This document shows positions 24,055 through 32,941 of a stretch of 64,000 nt of DNA, piece by piece (within the stretch, counting starts at the first letter, position 1; every line of letters begins with the position of its first letter). A program made the translations under genes and the position numbers. The notes beneath the pieces are model-generated. The model had not been told where the DNA came from and made no database searches. It saw only the letters and a program-made list of their open reading frames with translations. Origin of the DNA: Planctomycetota bacterium (lineage in GTDB: Bacteria; Planctomycetota; E44-bin39). The DNA lies in contig SOJX01000153.1 in NCBI GenBank assembly GCA_004376375.1, positions 1 through 64,000 of the forward strand. The letters run 5' to 3'.

Positions 24055-26826
24055 TCACTCAACTTCAATCCCGTACTTTTTTGCCTTCAGGTAAAAGGAC
24101 GACTTCGGAATCCCCATCAGGCGCGCGGCCTTCGCCTTGTTGCCGCGCGCCTTCTCGAGCGCGGCCTTCATAAGCCTGGCTTCCATCGACTGCAGATTGT
24201 AGCCGGACCCATCGGCGGAATTTACCTGGAAAGGCACATCCTCCGTGCCGCTGACGACGTGGTCCGAAAGCAGGTCGGCGTTCATCGTCCCGTCGCCGAG
24301 CGCCACAAGCTTCTCGATCTCGTTCTCCAGCTCGCGCACGTTCCCGGGCCACGTGTAGAATTCAAGAGTTTTCAGGAATTCGTGCTTCCTGTCCGCCGGC
24401 GTTTCTTCCAGGTCCCCTCCCGCCTTCCGCCAGAAATGCTCGACGAGAATCGGAATATCGCCTTTCCTTTCCCGCAGCGGCGGCAGTTCCAGCTGCACCA
24501 CGTTCAGCCTGAAATACAGGTCTTCCCGGAACGTGCCCGCCTTGATAAGCTCGGGTATTTTCCGGTTGGACGCCGCGAGGATACGGACGTCGATTTTTAT
24601 CGTCTTGCGCCCGCCTATCCTTCTTACCTCGTTTTCCTGTATCACGCGGAGCAGCTTGGCCTGCATTTTTTCGCTCATGTCGCCGATCTCGTCGAGCAGC
24701 AGCGTGCCCCCGTCCGCGACCTCGAAAAGACCTTCCTTGGAATTCACGGCGCCGGTGAACGCGCCCGCCTCGTAGCCGAAAAGCTCGGCCTCCAGAAGGC
24801 TCTCGGGAAAAGACGCGCAGTTTATCGGCACAAAAAGCCTGTCGCTCCGCGGCCCGCTGTAATGAAGCGCCCGTGCAAACACTTCCTTCCCGGTCCCGCT
24901 CTCGCCGTATATCAGAACCGGCAAATCGATTTTCGCGGCCAGCGCCGCCTGCTCGAGGATTTTCCTCATCCCCGGGCTTTTCCCGATAATGTTTCCGAAG
25001 CCGTGGCGCTTCCCCAGCTCCTCCTTCTGCTGCTCGACGATGCTCAGGGTTCTGCGAAGCTCGTTCTCCTGCCGTTTGACTTTCCTCTGCAGCCGCTGCC
25101 TCTTTCTGCTTTCCTCCTCGAACAGTTTCAGTTTATCGAGAATAATCACGGCCTGTTCCAGCAGCGAGGCAAGCAGTTGCTTCAGGGCGAGCGGGATGGA
25201 AAGAAAAGCAAAACGACTGTCGAGGTAAATCACGCCCGTCGTCCTGCCGTGCGTCGAAAGCGGGAGCGCCAGGGCCGATTTCACAGGCATGCGCTCACTG
25301 GACGTGAGCTCCAGCATGGTCGCTTTGAGCTCTTCGGGGTTCGACGCGTCAAGCCCGATTCCGCTGCTCGCCACCCGGTACGAAATCTCGACTATGACGT
25401 CATAACCGGGTTCTTCGCTTATTTCCCGGGAAAAGTTCCTGGAATTGGCATGCTTCAGATTACCGTCCTCGAAGGTCCAGATAATCCCGCGCTCGGCCCC
25501 GCTTATCTCGAGCGCGAATTCGAGGACCTTTTCAAGCGCATCCGTCAGCTTGCTTTCCGAGCCTATCGCCTTTGAGATATCGAGAAGCCTTTTCAGGTTT
25601 TCGCCGCTTATCTCTACCTGCTCCTTTTCGGAATAATCGGCCCCCGCGGGCAGATCGCGGATAATGCTTTCCGCCTCGACAATGTACTTCCGCGTGCTGT
25701 TGGAGGACGGCCGCTTCTTGAACACTTCGAGACTCTTCCAAACGTACTCGCCGCCGCGCGGGTCGCCGCGCTCGAGAAGCATTTTCCCGTACTTGAAAAA
25801 CGCGTACTCGATGTTTTGCGGCTCTATCCCGGGAAAATGCGTCTCGAAAAGTTTCACGCTCTTCGAAAGCATGAAAAGCGCCTCGGGGTCGCCCTTCTTG
25901 TTGAGCAGGTCGCCCAGCATGATGTACGCGGTGGGAATAACTTCCTTGAGGTTGCGCTCCTCCGCCATCTCGCGGCACTTTTTTGCCAACTCGAGCGCCT
26001 CGTCCCTCCTCTCCATGCTGTTGTAGACGGACGCCAGGTTTATCATGCTCGCGCACGCCTGTAGCGGGCTCCCGGCCTCTTCCATCATGTTCAGCGCTTC
26101 ACGACCGTACTTCTCCGCGGTCTCGTACTCCTCCATCTGCGAGAAATGGTTCGCGAGGTTCGCAAGCGCCACCCCTTCCTGCTCTTTTTCGCCGCGCGCC
26201 TTTGCGAGTTCGTACGCCTCGAAAAGGCATTTCTCCGCCTCGGCGTTCCTGCCCAGAAAACTGAACGTGACCGCAAGCGAGTTGATCGCCTTCGATCGCA
26301 GATGCTCGAGGCCCTGCTCTTCCACGGCATCGTAATGCGCCTGCAGGTATTCGAGCGCAAGGTAATACCTTGTCTGCTCCAGAAACGCGCGGCCGAGCTG
26401 GTGGAAAAGGTAAATAGAGAACTCGCTTTTCTCATCACCCAGCAGCCCGAGCGCCTGCTTGAAATAACTCTCCCCGGCCGTCGTTTCCATCTCGTTCAGG
26501 TACGCGGAACCGATTATATTCAGGCCGTAAGCCCTGAACTCGACCGGCAGGCCTTCTTCATCGACGACCGCCTGCGCCGCCTCCCGCGCGCGCTCATTAT
26601 CCGAAACCGAATCATAAACCTTCGCCGTAAGCAGGCGCAGCATCGCCCTTTTTACCGGATCATCGGTCTTTTCAAGCTCGCGGTTCGCAGCTTCGAGAAT
26701 TTCATCGTGCAGGCCTTTATCCCTGCCCGCATCGTAAGCGCGCGAAACAAACGCGAAAACACCGGCCTCCGGTTCCGCAAGACCGTCCCGTATCTGCTTC
26801 CTGAATTTATCTGTCTTGCCGCTCAT
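24055..26826 (-). CDS. Sigma-54-dependent activator with TPR and GAF sensor regions (second)
   Basis: 923 aa, same architecture as 19735: TPR-type helices (1 to about 385), GAF at about 410-570 (ISGAERGIIWTFEDG, TGVIYLDSRFAFL), coiled coil, AAA+ with YGESGTGKE, GAFTGA, LLLDEIGDM and R-R-I-G-G-R-K, and a C-terminal Fis-type HTH (ARGNKAKAARLMGIPKSSFYLKAKKYG). ATG 26826 has GGGAG upstream; the in-frame start at 26898 lies in the hairpin region and is not used here. Flanked by ankyrin and HEAT membrane proteins rather than lipoproteins, so its target promoter is not obvious. Sensing may be by TPR-protein or GAF-ligand contacts. Confidence 0.92.
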   Translation of the reverse strand: MSGKTDKFRKQIRDGLAEPEAGVFAFVSRAYDAGRDKGLHDEILEAANRELEKTDDPVKRAMLRLLTAKVYDSVSDNERAREAAQAVVDEEGLPVEFRAYGLNIIGSAYLNEMETTAGESYFKQALGLLGDEKSEFSIYLFHQLGRAFLEQTRYYLALEYLQAHYDAVEEQGLEHLRSKAINSLAVTFSFLGRNAEAEKCLFEAYELAKARGEKEQEGVALANLANHFSQMEEYETAEKYGREALNMMEEAGSPLQACASMINLASVYNSMERRDEALELAKKCREMAEERNLKEVIPTAYIMLGDLLNKKGDPEALFMLSKSVKLFETHFPGIEPQNIEYAFFKYGKMLLERGDPRGGEYVWKSLEVFKKRPSSNSTRKYIVEAESIIRDLPAGADYSEKEQVEISGENLKRLLDISKAIGSESKLTDALEKVLEFALEISGAERGIIWTFEDGNLKHANSRNFSREISEEPGYDVIVEISYRVASSGIGLDASNPEELKATMLELTSSERMPVKSALALPLSTHGRTTGVIYLDSRFAFLSIPLALKQLLASLLEQAVIILDKLKLFEEESRKRQRLQRKVKRQENELRRTLSIVEQQKEELGKRHGFGNIIGKSPGMRKILEQAALAAKIDLPVLIYGESGTGKEVFARALHYSGPRSDRLFVPINCASFPESLLEAELFGYEAGAFTGAVNSKEGLFEVADGGTLLLDEIGDMSEKMQAKLLRVIQENEVRRIGGRKTIKIDVRILAASNRKIPELIKAGTFREDLYFRLNVVQLELPPLRERKGDIPILVEHFWRKAGGDLEETPADRKHEFLKTLEFYTWPGNVRELENEIEKLVALGDGTMNADLLSDHVVSGTEDVPFQVNSADGSGYNLQSMEARLMKAALEKARGNKAKAARLMGIPKSSFYLKAKKYGIEVE

Positions 26827-26872
26827 CGCTGCTCCCGACTCTTCTTTTTTCCCCTCTACCCTTCTGCCACGC

Positions 26873-26888
26873 GCCGCGCAAGCGCGGC
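26873..26888. repeat. AA-loop hairpin followed by GGCTAA
   Basis: GCCGCGC-AA-GCGCGGC, then GGCTAAAC. Same family as 23911-23960 and 43597-43612. Confidence 0.6.
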
Positions 26889-26950
26889 GGCTAAACAAAG
26901 AAGTGGATAAGGAAATAAGTTGATAAGTGAATAAGTAAAAATATTCTTTA

Positions 26951-27000
26951 TACTTATTCCCTTATTCCCTTGTTTCCTTGTTCCCTTATTCCCTTATTTT
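26951..27000. repeat. 8-bp array TTATTCCC overlapping the end of a gene
   Basis: Degenerate TTATTCCC / TTGTTTCC units. On the minus strand the array begins inside the last codons (I-R-E-stop) of the HEAT-repeat gene at 26986. Confidence 0.65.
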
Positions 27001-27894
27001 CAATTCCTCCTGCTCGCGGATTTCCCTAAGCGCATCTTCGGCACATTCACGCACGCGGGAATCTGTATCGTTCTTGCTCGCATTTTCCAGAGCTTCTATG
27101 GCGCGTGGATCGCCAATTCTTCCGAGAGATTGAGCCGCCCGGCGTCGCGTATCGGGGTCTTTATCTTTCGTAAGGGTTTCAATTAACGGCTCAACCGCCC
27201 TTTTATCACCACTCCAGCCAAGGCCCCACGCAGCACAATAGCGCTCTCTGGCAACCGGATTGTTTCGAAGCATTTCGATCAATATGTCCACCGCGCGCGG
27301 ATCATCAACTTCGCCCAGCCAGATAGCTGCATTGCATCGGACGTTATGAGATGGATCGTTCTTTAGTGTATTTATCAGCGCATCCCAACCCGCGGGGTCT
27401 TTATACGCCTTGTGCCATACTACCGCCCAGATTGTCCAGTTTCTTACATGGGCAGACCGGCTCGTACTCAAGCCCGGCACCTTGCCCCATATAACCGAGC
27501 GATAATATAACTGCCGCAATTGCCCGCACCCGATATACAGAAGAAAGAGAACGACAATATAGAGCCTTCCGCGCAAGCCCCAGAGATGACGCCCGTAACG
27601 CGCGGCCCACGATACAGGGACTTCTTTTGCAGGTCCTGACGAATATGCGACAAGCATCCACCGGTTAAGCACGAACCCGATTACGAAACCCGAAATTATT
27701 CCGCCCGGCACGAACCACAATGGGCTTATGTTCCCGAAATAGTCGTCAGTGAAACCGCGAGGCGAAAAATAAGGCCAGATACACGACGCGATTACCCCGA
27801 GGCCGGTCCATGCCGCTGTCGAGAACAGCAGCACGTATCCGAGATGCCTGCGGCGTGAAATAGTTTCAACAGTTTCCTGCGGAGCCTGATTCAT
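26986..27894 (-). CDS. HEAT-repeat membrane protein (type B anchor)
   Basis: 302 aa. The N-terminal module has R-R-R-H-L-G-Y-V-L-L-F-S-T-A-A-W, GGIISGFVIGFVLNRWMLVAYS and a helix after G-L-R-G-R, matching the anchor of the ankyrin protein at 22621. The C-terminal half (about 155-300) consists of HEAT/PBS-lyase-type repeats, each with D-P-R-A-V/I (LGEVDDPRAVDILIEMLRN, LGRIGDPRAIEALENASKN). Such repeats bind proteins. Start ATG 27894 follows AGGGAAAAAGAC. The same anchor on two different repeat domains shows that anchor and effector parts are exchangeable. Confidence 0.85.
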   Translation of the reverse strand: MNQAPQETVETISRRRHLGYVLLFSTAAWTGLGVIASCIWPYFSPRGFTDDYFGNISPLWFVPGGIISGFVIGFVLNRWMLVAYSSGPAKEVPVSWAARYGRHLWGLRGRLYIVVLFLLYIGCGQLRQLYYRSVIWGKVPGLSTSRSAHVRNWTIWAVVWHKAYKDPAGWDALINTLKNDPSHNVRCNAAIWLGEVDDPRAVDILIEMLRNNPVARERYCAAWGLGWSGDKRAVEPLIETLTKDKDPDTRRRAAQSLGRIGDPRAIEALENASKNDTDSRVRECAEDALREIREQEELKIRE

Positions 27895-28002
27895 AAAGTC
27901 TTTTTCCCTGCAGCCACGCGCCGCGCGACTCGACTGAGCTCGCCGAAGTCAAGCGCGGCCGCTAACAGATTAATTATTCCCTATTCCCTTCTTTTCTTTC
28001 CC

Positions 28003-28030
28003 GGTACTCGGTACTCGGTACTCGGTACTT
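28003..28030. repeat. Heptamer tandem array GGTACTC x4
   Basis: Three GGTACTC units and one GGTACTT. A near copy with the same unit is at 43664-43691. Confidence 0.85.
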
Positions 28031-28045
28031 CTTTTCCCTTGTTCT

Positions 28046-28696
28046 TTAGCCTTTAGAGTTCCCGATGCGGCCGCCCTTGTGCATTCTGCGCATCACGGTT
28101 TTCCTGAATCCCTCTATCCGCGTCTTGCGCTCTTTGGATTTATTATCGCCGGCGGTGGCGGCAAAGATCAACGGCATAAACAGCGCGATAGCAACCTGCG
28201 CGATTTGAGAGATCGCGCTGATGCCCGTCCCGGAGTAGACGAAACTCGCGCGGTCACGGTCATACATTTCATTAAGCATCGCCCGTGCGAGCTCGTCGAA
28301 CCCGGTATAGTTCGCCTTTATGACCTGCCTTTTCAGCCGCCTGTTCCCGTCCAGGTAATAGAACAGGATAATCTCTTTAAGACCTTTTTCGCGGTCGTGC
28401 AGCACGCCCTTTATCTGCTCCCAGCCGAAGCCCACGCCTTTCACCGAAATGCCTTTTTCCGTTACGACGATGTTGCCGCTTACGAAAAAGCGCCAGATCG
28501 CCGTTGTGATGAGGAAGGCTGCCGCGAGGGAATAATAAAAAGCTCTCATCCCCGGTTCCATTTCGCCCGTTTCGTGGCTCTTAAAATCGATTGTCAATGT
28601 GCAGATCATGAACGCGGCGAAGAATACGGCGACGTACAGCGCGGGCCACCGCGTTATGGTGAATATGAATCTGAGGTTGTGCTCCCGCCTCTGCAT
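28046..28696 (-). CDS. Membrane protein of unknown function
   Basis: 216 aa. Two N-terminal transmembrane helices (ALYVAVFFAAFMICTLTI and AFYYSLAAAFLITTAIWRFF) precede a small domain with VVTEKGISVKGVGFGWEQIKGV, resembling PH-like domains of bacterial membrane proteins, where strands read x-G-I-x-x-x-G and W-x-x-I. A third hydrophobic helix (QIAQVAIALFMPLIFAAT) and a basic tail end the protein. The PH-like reading is inference. Start ATG is 8 bp after the ankyrin gene at 28705-29925, so the two are probably co-transcribed. Confidence 0.75.
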   Translation of the reverse strand: MQRREHNLRFIFTITRWPALYVAVFFAAFMICTLTIDFKSHETGEMEPGMRAFYYSLAAAFLITTAIWRFFVSGNIVVTEKGISVKGVGFGWEQIKGVLHDREKGLKEIILFYYLDGNRRLKRQVIKANYTGFDELARAMLNEMYDRDRASFVYSGTGISAISQIAQVAIALFMPLIFAATAGDNKSKERKTRIEGFRKTVMRRMHKGGRIGNSKG

Positions 28697-28704
28697 TATC
28701 GTGG

Positions 28705-29925
28705 TTATCGCTCCGCCTTCAATTCATCCGCCGTCTTCGCTCCGTGTGCGCGGAGTATGGCTTCAATTTTTTCATCCCTTGCGAAATCGAGAGGTGTTTT
28801 CCCATCGACATCAACCGAATTTACATCTGCGCCATGCTCTATAAGATATGGAACAATTTTCTTTCCATCAAAATGGCCCGCTGCAATATGCAGCGGTGTT
28901 TGCCCCCTTAATTTCTTCGCGTTTACGTTACATCCTTTCTCGATAAGAATCCTGTAATTCTTTTGTCTATTAAATGAGTAATGTATCGCCGAAGCTCCAT
29001 TAGTATTTAGTCTGGCGTCCAGATCGGCTCCATGATCAATCAGCAAAAGCACAATTGCTTCGTTGCAGCAGATCGCTGCGCGAATAAACGGTGTCTCATC
29101 CTGCGTATCCCTGGCGTTTACATCAGCACCGTGTTTAAGAAGTAATTCAATAAACCTCTTCTTTGTCTCAGCTTCCCCTTCATCCATCAGGAAGTAGCCC
29201 ATCGCAAGGTGCATCGCCGTTCTTCTGTAGTCGCCCTTTATGTTAATATCCGCTCCCTTATCCAGAAGGTATTTCATTACATCCATGCTGTTGCTTAGGG
29301 CAGCAGCACTTATCAGCTTCCAATCAAACTCAGGTTTGATTTCCGGATTTGCCTTAAGCAGCAGTTTAAGCATTTTCAGATTATCTCTATAGGCCGCGAT
29401 TGCCGCCGGAGTCAAAACACGTAAACCGTGATATTTTATTTTTCCATGCTTGCCGATTCGGTCAAGATATCCTTCGGAGTTGCTATCCGCGCCTTTTTCA
29501 AGAAGCAGAGCTGCGGCTTCAAAATAACCCATCCATGCGGCAAGGTGAATGGCTCTAAACATACACTTATCGGTATTATTCGCCTTGCCCGGTTTGAACT
29601 TTCTTACATTTTTATCTATGGAATCAGCAAAAAACTCACGATAGAATTTCAACGAAATATTTTCATTAACATCCGGCCATACTTCCGCCATCAGGCGCCC
29701 GGCTTTTTCTCCTTCGGGAAATGAACTTATGATCGCGGCTTTTCCTTTTTCCCCGAAATCCGCAAGCCTATCCAGAGCTTTCATCTTTTCAAAGGAACTG
29801 CCTTTCCTCAGCATATTTGCATAATAACGTATCATCACCGGCTTCCACAGCAGGCACACCGCAATCACCACCGCGAATAGCGCGACAATAAAAATCCCGA
29901 GCTTTACTGGCAACGATATCTTCAT
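28705..29925 (-). CDS. Membrane-anchored ankyrin-repeat protein (type A anchor)
   Basis: 406 aa. Type A anchor at the N-terminus (K-I-S-L-P-V-K-L-G-I, transmembrane helix, C-L-L-W-K-P-V, R-Y-Y-A-N-M-L), a HEAT-like helical pair, then about eight ankyrin repeats (AIHLAAWMGYFEAAALLLEK, AMHLAMGYFLMDEGEAETKK, PLHIAAGHFDGKKIVPYLIE). Ends LRAHGAKTADELKAE like its relatives. ATG 29925 follows AGAAAGAGAAG and is preferred over the upstream in-frame ATG 29988, which would translate the heptamer array. Same anchor as 5664, 7394 and 59554. Confidence 0.86.
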   Translation of the reverse strand: MKISLPVKLGIFIVALFAVVIAVCLLWKPVMIRYYANMLRKGSSFEKMKALDRLADFGEKGKAAIISSFPEGEKAGRLMAEVWPDVNENISLKFYREFFADSIDKNVRKFKPGKANNTDKCMFRAIHLAAWMGYFEAAALLLEKGADSNSEGYLDRIGKHGKIKYHGLRVLTPAAIAAYRDNLKMLKLLLKANPEIKPEFDWKLISAAALSNSMDVMKYLLDKGADINIKGDYRRTAMHLAMGYFLMDEGEAETKKRFIELLLKHGADVNARDTQDETPFIRAAICCNEAIVLLLIDHGADLDARLNTNGASAIHYSFNRQKNYRILIEKGCNVNAKKLRGQTPLHIAAGHFDGKKIVPYLIEHGADVNSVDVDGKTPLDFARDEKIEAILRAHGAKTADELKAER

Positions 29926-29939
29926 TTCTTCTCTTTCTC

Positions 29940-29988
29940 GACGCCTGACGCTTGACGCTTGACGCTCGACCCACGACGCTCGACCCAA
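29940..29988. repeat. Heptamer tandem array GACGCTT
   Basis: Seven 7-bp units: GACGCCT, GACGCTT x2, GACGCTC, GACCCAC, GACGCTC, GACCCAA. It lies just upstream of the start of the minus-strand ankyrin gene. Confidence 0.85.
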
Positions 29989-30024
29989 TCATACCACCGC
30001 ACATTATTCCATGTCAAGGGCAAA

Positions 30025-30058
30025 GGACATTATATGTCCCAAAGGACAGTATATGTCC
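30025..30058. promoter_or_regulatory. Two tandem palindromes GGACA-N5-TGTCC
   Basis: GGACAT-TAT-ATGTCC (30025-30039) and GGACA-GTATA-TGTCC (30044-30058), each preceded by AAA, 19 bp centre to centre, about 100 bp upstream of a sigma-54 element. The second is followed by a T-run, so it may be a paired operator or a terminator. Confidence 0.55.
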
Positions 30059-30154
30059 TTTTTTGGATTTGTCGGTCAAGAGCCCACATGGTAATAATAC
30101 ACATAACTGCTTATGTTCACATGAGATATAACATCACTCCACTTCATACCCAAA

Positions 30155-30169
30155 TGGCACGTTTTTTAC
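30155..30169 (+). promoter_or_regulatory. Putative sigma-54 promoter, weak -12
   Basis: Perfect TGGCAC, 5 bp (GTTTT), TTAC, where TTGC is expected. The leader to ATG 30348 would be about 170 nt. Less certain than the other sites because the -12 G is lost. Confidence 0.45.
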
Positions 30170-30347
30170 TGTTAACCCTTACAGCATCAGCAAAGCATCT
30201 GCAAATTACAAAGGATTTAGAAATGAGTAATGCGAATTCCAGACGGATTTCCACGTTTGCCGATTATTGCATGCTCCAGTTCAAGGCTGCCGGAAAGCCT
30301 TCGATCCATCTTGTCCGTAATGTGAAACACGGTGTCAGGAGAATAAA

Positions 30348-31814
30348 ATGGAACGTACACTTGTTCGGCTGGTCTGCACCCTCGTCCTGGTTGCTGGATT
30401 GTCCATTGTAATTCCCGCCTGCAAGAACCGCAGCGGAAAGAGCGGGATAAGCATCGGCTGGCAGACAAACACGGTAAGCACGCCGGGGCCGCCCAACAAT
30501 ACCGGGACGGGTCCGGGAACCGGAATTCACACCGACGGAATTCCACGCACGGTGATGATCGAGTACTTCGACCGGTTCCCGTCATACTACACGACCCTTG
30601 CGAGTATTATAAGAGGAAAGAAGGACTTCGACGTTCTTTACACAAACCTCCAGGTCTGGCCCGACAGCAGCACTTTCAACGCGGCGGAGCACAGGTTCAT
30701 CGTCCTCCAGCTGTACGGCCAGCCGTGGCCGGATTTTCCCTACGTTCACATCGACGGCGAACGCGTGGGCAGCCCCAATCCGTACAGCTATCAGATCGAT
30801 ACAAAAATTCAGGAGTTGAAAGAAACGCCGGCGCAGGTTTCGCCCGACTTCGTGTTTTCCATGAATAACGCATCGCGCATGGTGACGATTACGGGAAGCG
30901 TTGAGAATATGTCGTCCGAAACTTTCGGACCTCTCTGCCTGCGCGCAACAATTTACGACCTCAGGAAAGGCACCGGCTGGCTGCAGTGCAGCTACGACTG
31001 CATAGGGCAGGACATTTCCAGCATAAAGATCGACGGACTCGGAGTCGGGGAGAGCGCTGATTTTCCGGCATGGACGTCGAGGTCGCTTCCGGTCGACGTG
31101 AACCTGGGCTTGATCGGCGTGATCGCTTCGGTATGGGAACTGACGCCGTCCGGCATCGGCAGATGCCTTCAGGCCACGAGAGTCTACCCCGCGGGGCCGG
31201 GTTACGAGCCGCCGCCGGGCGCCCCATCGGACCCGATAAACTTCGAAGATTACTTCTGGCCGATGGACACGGACTGGCGCTGGACATTCGCCGGCGGCGC
31301 ATACAAGGACATCGGCCCGGTTACGAACGTGGGCCCGGTAACAACCTATCCGATGCGCGAATACTCGTCGGAAGACCCCGGCTGGACGCATTATTTCGGG
31401 ACGGACGGCTCGCATACTTTGTACCAGTACCGTTTCGCGATTTATCCGAGGCTTTACTGGGACTTCGACCCTCCCCTTGTCTGGGGTTACCGGAACATGC
31501 CGCCGGGCGAAAAAATGACGACAATGACCACGGCGACGGAATGCGATCACCAGACGGGAAATCCTACCGGTGACGTCGAAAACTGGAAGTTCGAGGCCAC
31601 CTACCTCGGAAAAGAAGAGCTGGAAGTTCCCTACGGGCACAAGGTCGACTGCATCAAAATGCATTACAGGACGTACCGCCAGAGCTCGCTCTTTTTCGAC
31701 GAGGTTTACTGGTTCTCGCGCCACGAGGGAATCGTCAAGTACGAAGCCACGTACATCAATTGCGACCGCAAAGATATTTCATGGGAGACGTCGACTATCC
31801 AGTTCCCGTACTAG
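30348..31814 (+). CDS. Large lipoprotein, thioredoxin-like N-part and DUF3108-like C-part
   Basis: 488 aa. Signal peptide with I-P-A-Cys25 and a short Gly-Thr/Pro stalk. Residues about 70-150 (TVMIEYFDRFPSYYTTLASI, FIVLQLYGQPWPDFPYVHIDG) look like a thioredoxin-type fold without a C-x-x-C pair. Residues 160-290 form a beta domain (FVFSMNNASRMVTITGSVEN). The last 180 residues, with FEATYLGKEELEVPYGHKVDCIKMHY and WFSRHEGIVKYE, resemble DUF3108/TapB-like periplasmic domains. All domain calls are by pattern only. ATG 30348 follows CAGGAGAAT. The next lipoprotein gene starts 17 bp downstream, so they form one operon. Confidence 0.72.
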   Translation: MERTLVRLVCTLVLVAGLSIVIPACKNRSGKSGISIGWQTNTVSTPGPPNNTGTGPGTGIHTDGIPRTVMIEYFDRFPSYYTTLASIIRGKKDFDVLYTNLQVWPDSSTFNAAEHRFIVLQLYGQPWPDFPYVHIDGERVGSPNPYSYQIDTKIQELKETPAQVSPDFVFSMNNASRMVTITGSVENMSSETFGPLCLRATIYDLRKGTGWLQCSYDCIGQDISSIKIDGLGVGESADFPAWTSRSLPVDVNLGLIGVIASVWELTPSGIGRCLQATRVYPAGPGYEPPPGAPSDPINFEDYFWPMDTDWRWTFAGGAYKDIGPVTNVGPVTTYPMREYSSEDPGWTHYFGTDGSHTLYQYRFAIYPRLYWDFDPPLVWGYRNMPPGEKMTTMTTATECDHQTGNPTGDVENWKFEATYLGKEELEVPYGHKVDCIKMHYRTYRQSSLFFDEVYWFSRHEGIVKYEATYINCDRKDISWETSTIQFPY

Positions 31815-31830
31815 AGACATTGGAGGCGCC

Positions 31831-32682
31831 ATGAACAGGCAACCGCTCAATGCTACGACCCGCATGCTCACAGTTTTCCTGCTTATTTTTGCGATCGGGA
31901 TTATCACGGAAGGATGCGGCGGAGGCGGAAGCAGCGGCGGCAGTGCGGTTGCGCCTCCTACCGGAACGGGTACGGGTACCGGGACCGGCACAGGGACCGG
32001 GACAGGAACGGGCAGCGGTACGAACACCAGCGGCGGGTCCGGCGGACAGACGGGCACGTTCACAATAAGCATCCGCGTTGGTAGTGAAGATATTGTTATG
32101 ATCGTCACAGCCCCCGGCTCAAGCGGACCCACATGCCTCAAGGTCTGGCTGCACGGCGACACAGCGACTCCCGGCGATTACTCCACGTATCTCGACAGCA
32201 TCTATAACGGGCACGCTACCAGCGCCGGATGGGTTATTTACCGGCCATACGCGCCCGACGATCCAGATCCGGAGGTTGCACATCACTGGTGGAAGTATGA
32301 AAACAACATAGAAGCGGTCCTGGCCATTGTCGAGCATGCCAAGGCAAACTACAACATTTACATCAACAGGATATACCTGGCAGGATTCTCCGGCGGAGCC
32401 AGCACAACGTCCACTATCGGGCGGGCGCACGGCGAGATATTCGCGGCCTGCGCGATGCACTGCGGCCTGCCGATGGGCAGCAGCACTTCCGTGCGCAAGG
32501 CGCCGTACTATGTCTATTGCGGCCAGTCAGACCCGATGTATACCTTATACCCTCAAATTGCCGACGACCTCGAGGCCGCGGGGCATGAGGTGGAATTCCT
32601 GGTCGGCCCCACGGGCCACGCGCCTTACCAGGCAGCGTTCGATGCAAACTGGCAGTTCTTCCAGACCCATACTCTGAACTGA
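31831..32682 (+). CDS. Alpha/beta-hydrolase lipoprotein with Gly-Thr stalk
   Basis: 283 aa. T-E-G-Cys29, a Gly-Ser then (GT)n stalk, then a hydrolase domain: TCLKVWLHGDTATPGDY (oxyanion strand with H-G), nucleophile elbow Y-L-A-G-F-S-G-G, the strand PYYVYCGQSDPMYTLYPQ with a candidate acid Asp, and GPTGHAPYQ with the candidate His. This gives a complete Ser-Asp-His set, so it is probably an active secreted esterase or depolymerase. ATG 31831 follows TTGGAGGCG. It is related to the hydrolases at 8918, 12777 and 18655 by plan, not by close sequence. Confidence 0.83.
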   Translation: MNRQPLNATTRMLTVFLLIFAIGIITEGCGGGGSSGGSAVAPPTGTGTGTGTGTGTGTGTGSGTNTSGGSGGQTGTFTISIRVGSEDIVMIVTAPGSSGPTCLKVWLHGDTATPGDYSTYLDSIYNGHATSAGWVIYRPYAPDDPDPEVAHHWWKYENNIEAVLAIVEHAKANYNIYINRIYLAGFSGGASTTSTIGRAHGEIFAACAMHCGLPMGSSTSVRKAPYYVYCGQSDPMYTLYPQIADDLEAAGHEVEFLVGPTGHAPYQAAFDANWQFFQTHTLN

Positions 32683-32754
32683 TTGCACGCGGACTGAGAT
32701 AATCATTCAATAAGATCTGCTATGTATTTTTCCCACCATTTCCGGCTGATGCAC

Positions 32755-32785
32755 GGGCGGGTCCCAGACCCGCCCATTTCTTTTA
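32755..32785 (+). terminator. Intrinsic terminator of the 30.3-32.7 kb operon
   Basis: Perfect GGGCGGGT / ACCCGCCC stem with CCCAG loop followed by ATTTCTTTTATTT. Confidence 0.88.
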
Positions 32786-32941
32786 TTTCCCAAAACAATC
32801 TGCGGCTATCCGTCTGCATCAGGATTTAGAAGTTTGACTTATACATAAACTTTGATATATTAACTCGAAAGTTCCGGCTACGATTGAACGATTTGCTGCA
32901 TCCTGTACGGGAACCTGACACGGGTAAAAGAAAGAGGAAAC

